A DNA stretch of 15,236 bases. Origin: Paracoccaceae bacterium (GTDB lineage Bacteria > Pseudomonadota > Alphaproteobacteria > Rhodobacterales > Rhodobacteraceae). This document shows, in pieces, positions 1 to 7,446 of this stretch (positions are counted from its first letter, which is position 1; every line of letters begins with the position of its first letter). The stretch is from assembly GCA_003500165.1 (NCBI GenBank), contig DNSZ01000162.1, positions 1-15,236 on the forward strand, read 5' to 3'. The position numbers and the translations under genes were made by a program. The notes under the pieces were generated by a model that had not been told where the DNA came from, made no database searches, and saw only the letters and a list, made by a program, of their open reading frames with translations.

Positions 1-397
1 AGATGCCGCCCGCCGGCTGCACCAGCAGCGCCGAGCCGCCGCCCGAGATCAGCGCGACCACCAGATCGCCTGCCCGGCAGCGATCGACCAGGTCCAGGAT
101 GCGCCGCGTCGCATCGACGCCGCGCGCATCGGGCACCGGATGCGCGGCCTCGACGATCTCGATCCCCGCGGTCGGTCTTGCATGCCCGTCGCGGGTCACG
201 ACGATTCCCGCCTGCGGGCCCCAGACCGCCTCCACCGCTTCGGCCATCCGGGCCGACGCCTTGCCGGCGCCAACCACGACGACACGGCCGTCGGGCCGGC
301 GCGGCAGATGCGCCGGCACGCAGGCCATCGGATCGGCCACCGCGACAGCGCGGTCGAACAGGGCGCGCAAAAAGGCAAAGTCGGCGTCTGACGGCAT
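1..397 (-). CDS. Glycerate 2-kinase / MOFRL-family (TtuD-like) protein, N-terminal part, runs off the window
   Basis: This is the first ~132 codons of a gene read leftwards out of the window. The family (GckA/TtuD, N-terminal DUF4147 domain plus C-terminal MOFRL domain, about 420 aa in all) phosphorylates D-glycerate to 2-phosphoglycerate in the cytoplasm; some members were historically called hydroxypyruvate reductase. Visible marks are a Rossmann-like strand followed by GAGKAS (residues 43-48, with K46) and the glycine-rich SGGGSALL segment near residue 120, both typical of this family. The start chosen is the ATG at 397; no strong Shine-Dalgarno precedes it. It diverges from the RACo-like gene across 139 bp. 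The C-terminal catalytic half lies outside, so the exact substrate cannot be judged. Family call is firm; the choice between glycerate kinase and another tartrate/glycerate-pathway role is inferred. Confidence 0.85.
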   Translation of the reverse strand, partial: MPSDADFAFLRALFDRAVAVADPMACVPAHLPRRPDGRVVVVGAGKASARMAEAVEAVWGPQAGIVVTRDGHARPTAGIEIVEAAHPVPDARGVDATRRILDLVDRCRAGDLVVALISGGGSALLVQPAGGI

Positions 398-536
398 GAT
401 GGGCGCACCCGACAGCGAAGCGCCGGGCCTGTCAAGCCATCGCATCGGTTGTCCGGGAAACATCCCCGCCATGCGCGTTTGGCTTGGCGCGGGCGGCGCG
501 AACGGTTACACCGGCGCGCCAGCAAAGGGAACGCCG
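398..536. promoter_or_regulatory. Divergent intergenic region between glycerate kinase and RACo-like gene
   Basis: The 139-bp gap between two divergent starts must hold promoters for both. On the plus strand a weak sigma-70-like pair can be drawn, TTGGCG at 484-489 and TTACAC at 506-511 (16-nt spacer), ahead of the AAGGGA ribosome binding site at 525-530. The match is poor and is only a candidate. I see no convincing operator dyad here. Confidence 0.3.
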
Positions 537-2570
537 ATGACTGAACCGCTTGTGGTTTTCACCCCGTCGGGCAAGCGCGGTCGCGTCGCGCCCGGCACGA
601 CCGTTCTGGATGCGGCGCGGCAGCTGGGCGTCGATCTCGATTCGGTCTGCGGCGGGCGCGGCGTGTGCTCGCGCTGCCAGGTCGAGCCGGCCTTCGGTCA
701 GTTCGCCAAGCACGGCATCGTCGCGCGCGAAGAGGCGCTGTCGCCCTGGAACGAGGTCGAGGCCCGGCATGACCGGACAAGGGGCATGGTGCCCGGCCGG
801 CGGCTGGGCTGCCAGGCGCAGATCGTCGGCGACATGGTCATCGACGTGCCCGCGGACAGCCAGGTGCACCGGCAGGTCATCCGCAAGGATGCCGCGATCC
901 GGGCGATCACCATGGACCCCGCGGTGCGGCTTGCGATGATCGAGGTCGCCCAGCCCGACATGCAGGACCCGTCCGGCGACTGGGAACGCACCGCCGCCGC
1001 GTTGTCGCAGCAATGGGGAATCGAGGGTGTCGAGATCGGGCTCGACCTGTTGGCGAAACTGGGCGGGGCGCTGCGCAGCGGCGACTGGCACGTCACGCTG
1101 GCGCTGCATCAGGGCCGGGCCGGGCATCCGGTGCGGGTGGTCGGGGTCTGGCCCGGCATCTTTACCGGGCCGGTCTATGGCCTTGCCGTCGATATCGGGT
1201 CGACCACCCTGGCCAGCCATCTGTGCGATCTGTCGTCGGGCGATGTCGTCGCCTCCAGCGGGGTTATGAACCCGCAGATCCGGTTCGGCGAGGATCTGAT
1301 GAGCCGGGTGTCCTATGCCATGATGAACCCCGGCGGCGCGGCCGAGATGACGGCGGCGGTGCGCAGCGCCCTCGACGAGTTGGCGCGCGGCGTCGCCACC
1401 GATGGCGGGATCGACCCGGCGTTGATCGTCGACGCGGTGCTGGTCGGCAATCCCGTGATGCATCATCTGCTACTGGGGCTCGACCCGTCCGAGCTGGGCC
1501 AGGCGCCGTTCGCGCTGACCCGGGCGGGCGGGCTCGATCTGGGCGCCGCCGAGCTGGGGCTGACGGCGGTGTCGCCGGCCGCGCGGGCCTATGTCCTGCC
1601 CTGCATTGCGGGCCATGTCGGCGCCGACTCCGCCGCTGTCGCGCTGGCCGAGGAACCCGACAAATCCGATGCGCTGACCCTGGTGGTCGATGTCGGCACC
1701 AATGCCGAGGTGTTGCTGGGCAACCGCGAGCGGGTGCTGGCCTGTTCCTCGCCCACCGGACCGGCCTTCGAGGGCGCCCAGATCAGCGCCGGCCAGCGCG
1801 CCGCGCCGGGCGCGGTCGAACGGGTGCGGATCGACCCGGTGACCAAGGAGCCGCGCTTTCGCGTGATCGGCTGCGATCTGTGGTCGAACGAGCCGGGATT
1901 CGCCGAGGCGATCGCAGGTGTCGGCATCACCGGCATATGCGGCTCGGGCATCATCGAGGCGGTGGCCGAACTGCGCATGGCCGGGATCGTCGACGGCTCG
2001 GGCCTGATCGGTTCGGCCGAGCAGACCGGGACGGATCGCTGTTTCGCCCATGGCCGCACCAATGCCTGGCTGCTGCATGACGGGACCGAGGCCGGCGGCG
2101 CGCGGATCGCCGTCACCCAGAACGACATCCGGGCGATCCAGCTGGCCAAGGCCGCGCTATATGCCGGCGCGCGCTTGCTGATGGACGAGTTCGGCGTCGA
2201 CCGGGTCGACCGGGTGGTCCTGGCCGGCGCATTCGGCGCCCACATCTCGCCGCTGCATGCGATGGTTCTGGGGATGATCCCCGACGTTCCCATCGAGGCG
2301 GTTACGGCGGCCGGCAACGCGGCGGGAACCGGGGCGCGCATCGCCCTGTGCAATCGCGGCGCGCGACGCGAGATCGAGCGGCTGGTCAGCCACATCCAGA
2401 AGGTCGAAACCGCGATCGAGCCGCGGTTCCAGGAGCATTTCGTGGCCGCCAACGCGCTGCCGCACGCGACCGCGCCGTTCACCCAGCTGCGCCAGCGCGT
2501 CGGCCTGCCCGATGTCAGCTATAACGAGCGCGCCGGGGCTAGCCCGCGACGGCGGCGCGGCATCGGCTAG
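537..2570 (+). CDS. RACo-like reductive activator of corrinoid proteins (2Fe-2S ferredoxin + ASKHA ATPase, DUF4445 family)
   Basis: This 677-aa cytoplasmic protein belongs to the RACo/RamA-like family, which couples ATP hydrolysis to reduction of inactive Co(II) corrinoid in methyltransferase systems. The N-terminal plant-type ferredoxin domain (about residues 1-105) has the cluster cysteines C38-x5-C44-x2-C47 and C92. After a linker, the ASKHA actin-like ATPase fold shows DIGSTT (219-224), VDVGTN (384-389), GICGSG (466-471) and LAGAFG (562-567), the expected phosphate and nucleotide loops. The ATG at 537 has an AAGGGA Shine-Dalgarno 6 nt upstream and begins exactly at the ferredoxin fold; the reading frame stays open far upstream but that part overlaps the divergent kinase gene and is not coding. 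The last ~20 residues form an Arg-rich tail. No corrinoid protein or methyltransferase gene is in the window, so its client (for example an MttB-type betaine demethylase) is unknown. Confidence 0.93.
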   Translation: MTEPLVVFTPSGKRGRVAPGTTVLDAARQLGVDLDSVCGGRGVCSRCQVEPAFGQFAKHGIVAREEALSPWNEVEARHDRTRGMVPGRRLGCQAQIVGDMVIDVPADSQVHRQVIRKDAAIRAITMDPAVRLAMIEVAQPDMQDPSGDWERTAAALSQQWGIEGVEIGLDLLAKLGGALRSGDWHVTLALHQGRAGHPVRVVGVWPGIFTGPVYGLAVDIGSTTLASHLCDLSSGDVVASSGVMNPQIRFGEDLMSRVSYAMMNPGGAAEMTAAVRSALDELARGVATDGGIDPALIVDAVLVGNPVMHHLLLGLDPSELGQAPFALTRAGGLDLGAAELGLTAVSPAARAYVLPCIAGHVGADSAAVALAEEPDKSDALTLVVDVGTNAEVLLGNRERVLACSSPTGPAFEGAQISAGQRAAPGAVERVRIDPVTKEPRFRVIGCDLWSNEPGFAEAIAGVGITGICGSGIIEAVAELRMAGIVDGSGLIGSAEQTGTDRCFAHGRTNAWLLHDGTEAGGARIAVTQNDIRAIQLAKAALYAGARLLMDEFGVDRVDRVVLAGAFGAHISPLHAMVLGMIPDVPIEAVTAAGNAAGTGARIALCNRGARREIERLVSHIQKVETAIEPRFQEHFVAANALPHATAPFTQLRQRVGLPDVSYNERAGASPRRRRGIG

Positions 2571-2585
2571 CGGCGGGAAGCCGGT
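2562..2585. terminator. Candidate bidirectional hairpin between convergent genes
   Basis: The arms ATCGGCT (2562-2568) and AGCCGGT (2579-2585) pair over 7 bp with one wobble around a 10-nt loop. The hairpin covers the RACo stop codon and abuts the stop of the convergent gene. There is no T-tract on either side, so intrinsic termination is doubtful. Confidence 0.25.
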
Positions 2586-2888
2586 TCAGCTGGGCACGGC
2601 CTGGGGGTCGGGCATTTCGATGGTTTCTTCTTGGTCCTTTCTGGGTCCGGATGCGCCGATCGCCTGGCGCTGCTCGAACGGGAAGGACATTCGGCGCAGG
2701 CCGGATTCGGGCCGGGGGCGCATGTAGAACTCCGCCCCGCGCGCGCTGAGCTGGCCAAGATGCAGATAGCTGCGCAGCGCATCGGCGACCAGCGTTTCCA
2801 GGGCGCGATCGCCGCTCAGATCGACGACCTTGCCGATGTTTTCCATGACCTCGCCCGGCAGGGTCAGGGTGACCGCCTTTTCATCCAT
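2586..2888 (-). CDS. Hypothetical 100-aa protein with ribbon-helix-helix-like N-terminus
   Basis: I do not recognise a named family. The protein is 100 aa. Residues 4-10 (AVTLTLP) form a short beta strand followed by two predicted amphipathic helices (about 11-25 and 29-43), an arrangement resembling the CopG/Arc ribbon-helix-helix DNA-binding fold. The second half (about 50-100) is basic and proline-rich, with an RPRPESGLRRMSFPF segment and an acidic tail. The start is set by a strong GAGGAGG (complement of 2894-2900) 5 nt before the ATG at 2888; an in-frame start at 2927 lacks such a site. It is convergent with the RACo-like gene (15-bp gap) and divergent from dctP, so a regulatory role for the TRAP operon is possible but purely inferred from position and fold. 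Confidence 0.7.
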   Translation of the reverse strand: MDEKAVTLTLPGEVMENIGKVVDLSGDRALETLVADALRSYLHLGQLSARGAEFYMRPRPESGLRRMSFPFEQRQAIGASGPRKDQEETIEMPDPQAVPS

Positions 2889-3026
2889 CGATGCCTCCTC
2901 GTTCCGCAGATTTGCGCCCGAACGCACGCGCCGCCCGCATGGCCGGAATACCCGATTGCCTTCCCGCCTATATGGGATACGGTCCTAAGGAAATACGAAC
3001 CGAGGACAAGAAGGGGAGGAAATCGA
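2889..3026. promoter_or_regulatory. Divergent intergenic region upstream of the TRAP operon
   Basis: This 138-bp gap separates the RHH-like gene from dctP and must contain the TRAP operon promoter. It is locally AT-richer around 2950-3000. A TTGCCT element sits at 2956-2961, but no -10 hexamer lies at correct spacing, so I assign no promoter. The dctP ribosome binding site is GGGGAGGA at 3013-3020. Confidence 0.35.
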
Positions 3027-4040
3027 ATGAAAACGGCACTGAAGGGCGGCGTGGCCGTCGCGCTTGTCGCCAGCTTCGCGGCCGAGGCCATGGCCGAGGA
3101 ATGGAATGTCTCGCTTTGGGGTCAGCGCCGCGCCTTTACCGAGCATGTCGAGAAACTCGCCGAGCTTGTGTCGGAAAAGACCGGCGGCGATTTCACGCTG
3201 AACATTTCCTATGGCGGGCTGTCGAACAACCGCGAAAACCTCGACGGCATCTCGATCGGCGCCTTCGAGATGGCGCAGTTCTGCGCCGGCTATCACGAGG
3301 ACAAGAACCCCTCGATCACCGTGCTGGAACTGCCCTTCCTGGGCGTCGGCTCGCTGGAGCAGGAGCGCGCGGTCAGCCAGGCGCTGTATGCCCATCCCGC
3401 TGCGGCGGGCGATCTGGCGCGCTGGAACGCGACCCTGCTGATGCCCTCGCCCCTGCCGCAATACAATTTCGTCGGTGTGGGCGATGTACCTGCGGCACTG
3501 GCCGATTTCGACGGGATGGCGGTGCGGGCCACCGGCGGCATCGGCCGCGCGATGGAGGCGATCGGCGCCGTGCCGACCTCGATGTCGGCGACCGAGGTGC
3601 GGCAGGCGCTCGATTCGGGGGTGGTCAAGGCGGTGTCCTTTGCGCCGCATGCGCATATGTCGTTCGGCACCATCGAGACCGGCGAATGGTGGACCGCCAA
3701 CATGAACCCGGGCACGGTGAACTGCCCGGTGGTGGTGAACACCGACGCGCTGAACGGCCTGTCCGAGGACCATCGCACCGCCCTGCTGGGATCGGTCGAC
3801 GAGGCGCTCGATTATTACATCGACTACTACAACAACCAGACGATGGCGGCCTGGGGCCCCGCGCTGGAAGAGCGCGGGATCGAGACGGTTGCCTTCTCTG
3901 ACGACGCGATCGCGGCGTTCCGCGACACGGTTGCGGGGCCGGCGGCGGCCGCCTGGGTCGAGGCGAACACCGCCAAGGGTCTGCCCGCGCAGGAGCTTTA
4001 CGACTTCGTGACGGCGAAGATCGCCGAAACGGCGCCGTAA
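3027..4040 (+). CDS. dctP: TRAP transporter periplasmic substrate-binding protein (DctP family)
   Basis: This 337-aa secreted receptor captures an organic acid in the periplasm and delivers it to the DctQM membrane complex. A Sec signal peptide is clear: MKTALK, a hydrophobic core, then AMA at 21-23 with likely cleavage before E24. The mature protein has the DctP fold, with the conserved ligand-binding arginine expected at R167 in the VRATGG segment and the conserved block around EWWTANMNPGTVN. The start at 3027 has a very strong GGGGAGGA Shine-Dalgarno 6 nt upstream; the open frame extends further left but overlaps the divergent gene. It is the first gene of a dctP-dctQ-dctM-aminotransferase unit, and a strong stem-loop follows its stop codon. 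The substrate cannot be read from the sequence; C4-dicarboxylate is only the family default. Confidence 0.93.
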   Translation: MKTALKGGVAVALVASFAAEAMAEEWNVSLWGQRRAFTEHVEKLAELVSEKTGGDFTLNISYGGLSNNRENLDGISIGAFEMAQFCAGYHEDKNPSITVLELPFLGVGSLEQERAVSQALYAHPAAAGDLARWNATLLMPSPLPQYNFVGVGDVPAALADFDGMAVRATGGIGRAMEAIGAVPTSMSATEVRQALDSGVVKAVSFAPHAHMSFGTIETGEWWTANMNPGTVNCPVVVNTDALNGLSEDHRTALLGSVDEALDYYIDYYNNQTMAAWGPALEERGIETVAFSDDAIAAFRDTVAGPAAAAWVEANTAKGLPAQELYDFVTAKIAETAP

Positions 4041-4050
4041 CCACAGGCCG

Positions 4051-4077
4051 TCCCGCCGCGCCGGGCGCGCGGCGGGA
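4051..4077 (+). promoter_or_regulatory. Intercistronic stem-loop between dctP and dctQ
   Basis: TCCCGCCGCGC (4051-4061) pairs perfectly with GCGCGGCGGGA (4067-4077) over 11 bp, nearly all G-C, around a 5-nt loop. It lies 10 nt after the dctP stop and 7 nt before the dctQ ATG. The 3' arm contains GGCGGGA (4071-4077), the only plausible dctQ Shine-Dalgarno, so folding would hide it. A stem-loop at the same place in the R. capsulatus dctPQM operon is thought to raise the amount of binding protein relative to the membrane subunits. Confidence 0.7.
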
Positions 4078-4084
4078 TATCGCC

Positions 4085-4717
4085 ATGGCGCTTTCCGCAT
4101 CCGTTCTGAGCGATGACAGCTGGCTCAGCCGGCTCGACCGGGCACTCTACCGGGTCGAGGGCTGGCTGGCGCTGCTGTCGGGCCTGGCGGTGTTCGGGCT
4201 GATGCTGCTGGCCGTGGTGTCGGTCACCGGGCGGAACCTGTTCAACCAGCCGATCCCGGGCTATGTCGACTGGATCGAACAGGCGATGCCGCTGATCGCC
4301 TTCATGGGCATCGCCTATGTGCAGCGCGATGGCGGCCATATCCGGATGGACCTTCTGGTCGGCCAGCTGCACGGGCGCCTGCTTTGGGCGGCCGAACTCG
4401 TCACCACGCTGGCGGTGCTGGTGCTGATGGTGCTGCTGGTCTGGGGCAGCTGGGCGCATTTCGAGCGCAGCTTCGACTTCGATGCGCCGCTGTGGAGCCG
4501 CGATTCGTCGATGGATATCGGGCTGCCGTTGTGGCCCGCAAAGCTCTTGGCCCCGGTCGCCTTTTCGGTCCTCGTGCTGCGCCTTGGGCTGCAGCTTTGG
4601 GCCTATGGGCGGGCGCTGATCCGGGGGGGCGACGCGCCCGTCGCGGTGCCGCTGGTCGAGGATGCGGCGACACTGGCCGCGCGCGAGGCCGAACAGGTCT
4701 CGGGCCGCGACGTGTAG
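4085..4717 (+). CDS. dctQ: TRAP transporter small membrane subunit (DctQ family)
   Basis: This 210-aa inner-membrane protein is the four-helix small permease of a tripartite TRAP transporter and pairs with DctM. Hydrophobic segments lie at about 27-48, 66-80, 100-121 and 150-175. The family signature is present: GRN (49-51) ending helix 1, then the GYVDWIEQ loop (59-66) and YVQRDGGHIRMDLL (78-91). Both termini are hydrophilic; the C-terminal 30 residues form an acidic tail. The ATG at 4085 is preceded only by GGCGGGA, which lies in the 3' arm of the upstream stem-loop, suggesting reduced translation relative to dctP. The stop codon is 7 nt before the dctM start, so the two are translationally linked. 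Confidence 0.92.
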   Translation: MALSASVLSDDSWLSRLDRALYRVEGWLALLSGLAVFGLMLLAVVSVTGRNLFNQPIPGYVDWIEQAMPLIAFMGIAYVQRDGGHIRMDLLVGQLHGRLLWAAELVTTLAVLVLMVLLVWGSWAHFERSFDFDAPLWSRDSSMDIGLPLWPAKLLAPVAFSVLVLRLGLQLWAYGRALIRGGDAPVAVPLVEDAATLAAREAEQVSGRDV

Positions 4718-4724
4718 GCAGGCC

Positions 4725-6197
4725 ATGGACGCGACGCAAATCGGTCTCATCGTCACCGGCGGGCTGCTTGTCCTGGTGCTCCTCGGCATGCGGGTGGCCT
4801 TTGCGGCCGCGCTGACCGGGCTCGTCGGGCTGATCTGGATATTCTGGTCGCGAAAGGGCTATGACCCCGAAGAGTTCGGCTGGGCGCTGACGGTGGCGAC
4901 CAAGACCGCCGGCCAGGTCCCCCATTCGAAGGTGACCAACCAGGCGCTCAGCCTGATCCCGACCTTCATCCTGATCGGCTATCTGGCCTATTATGCCGGG
5001 CTGACGCGGGCGCTGTTCGAGGCCGCCAAACGCTGGGTCGGCTGGCTGCCCGGCGGGCTGGCGGTATCGTCGGTCTTTGCCACGGCGGGGTTTGCGGCCG
5101 TCTCGGGCGCGTCGGTCGCGACCTCGGCCGTGTTCGCCCGCATCGCCATCCCGGAAATGCTGGCGGTCGGCTATGACAAGCGCTTTGCCGCCGGGGTGGT
5201 GGCCGCGGGCGGCACGCTGGCCAGCCTGATCCCGCCTTCGGCGATTCTGGTGATCTATGCGATCATCGTCGAACAGGATGTCGGCAAGCTGCTTCTGGCC
5301 GGCTTCATCCCCGGCGCCTTTTCGGCCCTTGTCTATGCGGTGCTGATCGTCGGCCTTGCGCTGGTCATCAAGGGATTCGGCCCGCCGGTGGGCGGCTTCA
5401 CCTGGGGCCAGCGCCTGGCCGCGCTGCCGCCCGCGCTGCCGATCGTTGCGGTGGTCGTGATCATCATCTTCTTCGTCTACAATCCGATCCCAGCGACCAT
5501 CGACAGGATCGGTATCGGGTTTCTGTCGATTCCGCTGGGGCGGGAGGTGTCCACCTATATCGGCGGCGATTCCTGGGGCACGCCGACCGAGGGTGGCGCC
5601 ATCGGCGCGTTCATCGTGTTTTGCGTGGCGCTGTGGCGCGGCATGCGCTGGCGCGAATTCCGGGACGCGCTGATCGAGACGGCAAAGCTGTCGGCGATGA
5701 TCTTCGCAATCATCTGGGGTGTGCTGATCTATGTCCGCTTTCTGGGCTTTGCCGACCTGCCCGGCGTGTTTGCCGACTGGATCGCGGGGCTGAACCAGCC
5801 GCCGCTGCTGACGCTGATCCTGATCCTGCTGGCCTATGCCGTTCTGGGCATGTTCATGGATGCGATCGGCATGCTGCTGCTGACCCTGCCGGTGGTGTTC
5901 CCGGCGGTCATGGCGCTCAATGGCGGTATCGATGTTGCGGCCGCGGATGCGGCGTTCGGCATGTCGGGGCCGATGTGCGCGATCTGGTTCGGCATCCTGG
6001 TGGTGAAGATGGCCGAATTCTGCCTGATCACGCCGCCCATCGGGCTCAACTGCTTTGTCGTCGCGGGCGTGCGCGACGACATTTCGGTGCAGGACGTGTT
6101 TCGCGGTGTCACGCCGTTCTTCGTCGCCGACGCCGTGACCATCGCGCTGCTGGTCGCCTTTCCGGGGATCGTGCTGTGGCTGCCCAGCCTCGCCTGA
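4725..6197 (+). CDS. dctM: TRAP transporter large membrane subunit (DctM family), long variant
   Basis: This 490-aa polytopic inner-membrane protein is the transport channel subunit, using a sodium or proton gradient to import the ligand delivered by DctP. The family hallmarks are GTPTEGG (285-291) and, near the C-terminus, TPPIGLN (436-442), the two symmetry-related loops that form the transport site. Most DctM proteins are about 425-440 aa. The extra length here comes mainly from two insertions: a charged stretch after the first helix (around residues 44-65) and about 30 residues before GTPTEGG (around 252-284). The ATG at 4725 has a weak AGGCAGG Shine-Dalgarno overlapping the dctQ stop. 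It is followed within about 20 nt by the aminotransferase, so the four genes probably share one transcript. Confidence 0.93.
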   Translation: MDATQIGLIVTGGLLVLVLLGMRVAFAAALTGLVGLIWIFWSRKGYDPEEFGWALTVATKTAGQVPHSKVTNQALSLIPTFILIGYLAYYAGLTRALFEAAKRWVGWLPGGLAVSSVFATAGFAAVSGASVATSAVFARIAIPEMLAVGYDKRFAAGVVAAGGTLASLIPPSAILVIYAIIVEQDVGKLLLAGFIPGAFSALVYAVLIVGLALVIKGFGPPVGGFTWGQRLAALPPALPIVAVVVIIIFFVYNPIPATIDRIGIGFLSIPLGREVSTYIGGDSWGTPTEGGAIGAFIVFCVALWRGMRWREFRDALIETAKLSAMIFAIIWGVLIYVRFLGFADLPGVFADWIAGLNQPPLLTLILILLAYAVLGMFMDAIGMLLLTLPVVFPAVMALNGGIDVAAADAAFGMSGPMCAIWFGILVVKMAEFCLITPPIGLNCFVVAGVRDDISVQDVFRGVTPFFVADAVTIALLVAFPGIVLWLPSLA

Positions 6198-6217
6198 ACC
6201 CCGCGCTGGCGGGCACC

Positions 6218-7381
6218 ATGGCGCCACCGGTGATGGCGGCGCGGGCCTGGCTGGCCGACCATGTGCCGCGCCCCGACCGACCGCTTCTGAACATGAGCCA
6301 GGCCGCCCCGACGGCACCCCCGCCCGAAGGCCTGCGCCGGGCGATCGCGGCGGCGGCGCTGGACGACGTGTCGGCCCATCTCTATGGCCCGGTTCTGGGT
6401 CTGCCGGCGCTGCGCGCGGCACTGGCCGCGCAATGGGCGGCCGATTACGGCGGCACGATCCGCGCCGATCAGGTCGCCATCACGGCGGGCTGCAATCAGG
6501 CGTTCTGCGCCGCCATCGCCACGCTGGCGGGCCCCGGCGATCAGGTGATCCTGCCTTACCCGTGGTATTTCAACCACAAGATGTGGCTCGACATGGCGGG
6601 GGTCGAGGCGGTTCCCCTGGCCTGCGGCCCCGATCTGTTGCCCGATCCCGACCGGGCGGCGGCGCTGATCACCGACCGGACCCGTGCCATCGTGCTGGTG
6701 ACACCGAACAACCCCTGCGGGGTGGAATATCCAGCCGCGCTCGTGCGGGCCTTCTCCGCGCTGGCGCGCGACGGCGGCCCGGCGCTGATCCTTGACGAGA
6801 CGTATCGCAATTTCGACGCGCGGCCGCTGCCGCCGCATGATCTGTTCGACCATCCGGATTGGGATGCGCGGCACATCCATCTCTATTCCTTTTCCAAGGC
6901 GTTCCGGCTGACCGGCCACCGGGTCGGCGCGTTGATCGCGTCGCCCGCCCGCCTGGCCGAGGCCGAGAAGTTCCTGGATACCGTAACCATCTGCCCCAAT
7001 CAGCTGGGCCAGCGGGCGGCGCTTTGGGGGCTGCAGAACCTGCGCCAATGGCTGGCCGGGGAGCGGGCGGAAATCCTCGCCCGGCGCGATGCGATGGCGG
7101 CCGGATTTGCGGAGTTGCCCGGCTGGCGGCTGCTGGGCTGCGGCGCCTATTTCGCCTATGCCGCGCATCCGTTCGGCGGCGATGCCGAAACCGTCGCCCG
7201 GGCCCTGCTGGCCGAGCAATCGGTGCTGACCCTGCCCGGCACGATGTTTGCCCCCGAGGGCGACGCACCCGCGCGCCGCCAGATCCGCTTTGCCTTTGCC
7301 AATGCGGATCGTGCCGGGATCGCCGCGCTGTTCGACCGGCTTGCCGCCTTCACCGCCGCGCGGGGTGGCGGCCAGCCTTGA
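6218..7381 (+). CDS. Fold-type I PLP-dependent aminotransferase (class I/II)
   Basis: This 387-aa cytoplasmic enzyme would move an amino group between an amino acid and a 2-oxo acid using pyridoxal phosphate. The expected landmarks are all present: NNPCG (164-168) contacting the substrate and cofactor, D193 in the DETY motif holding the pyridine nitrogen, the Schiff-base lysine K227 in SFSKAF, and R357 in RQIRFAF binding the substrate carboxylate. Length is normal for the aspartate-aminotransferase superfamily. The ATG at 6218 is the first standard start, but in-frame family-like residues (LNPALAGT) begin at a CTG at 6194-6196 that overlaps the dctM stop, so initiation there is possible. Position directly behind dctPQM suggests it acts on the imported compound or a product of it. 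Substrate specificity is not readable. Confidence 0.9.
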   Translation: MAPPVMAARAWLADHVPRPDRPLLNMSQAAPTAPPPEGLRRAIAAAALDDVSAHLYGPVLGLPALRAALAAQWAADYGGTIRADQVAITAGCNQAFCAAIATLAGPGDQVILPYPWYFNHKMWLDMAGVEAVPLACGPDLLPDPDRAAALITDRTRAIVLVTPNNPCGVEYPAALVRAFSALARDGGPALILDETYRNFDARPLPPHDLFDHPDWDARHIHLYSFSKAFRLTGHRVGALIASPARLAEAEKFLDTVTICPNQLGQRAALWGLQNLRQWLAGERAEILARRDAMAAGFAELPGWRLLGCGAYFAYAAHPFGGDAETVARALLAEQSVLTLPGTMFAPEGDAPARRQIRFAFANADRAGIAALFDRLAAFTAARGGGQP

Positions 7382-7387
7382 CCCCGG

Positions 7388-7412
7388 GCCGCGGCGCTGG
7401 CAACGCAGCGGC
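7388..7412 (+). terminator. Candidate terminator hairpin after the TRAP/aminotransferase operon
   Basis: GCCGC-g-GCG (7388-7396) pairs with CGC-a-GCGGC (7404-7412), 8 bp with a single G/A mismatch and a 7-nt loop. It lies just after the aminotransferase stop and before a gene with its own strong ribosome binding site. Only a few T residues follow, so efficiency is uncertain. Confidence 0.35.
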
Positions 7413-7446
7413 AATGATGTTTCGCCCGAGGAGGAGGGCCGTTTTC

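Noticed and set aside
3..536. N-terminal extension of the RACo frame as a real coding segment
   Set aside because: It is antisense to the glycerate-kinase N-terminus, has no family similarity, and the AAGGGA-ATG at 525-539 begins exactly at the ferredoxin fold.
2631..3026. Upstream extension of the dctP frame
   Set aside because: It overlaps the divergent RHH-like gene, and the signal peptide and strong ribosome binding site fix the start at 3027.
4401..6422. 673-aa minus-strand open frame opposite dctQ/dctM
   Set aside because: Its composition is dominated by Arg, Asp, Gln, His and Pro with no recognisable domain, and it lies fully antisense to clearly conserved TRAP genes. It is a shadow of high-GC codon use.
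5834..7414. 526-aa minus-strand open frame opposite the aminotransferase
   Set aside because: It is antisense to a gene with complete PLP motifs; the translation is Arg/Gly/Gln-rich without a domain.
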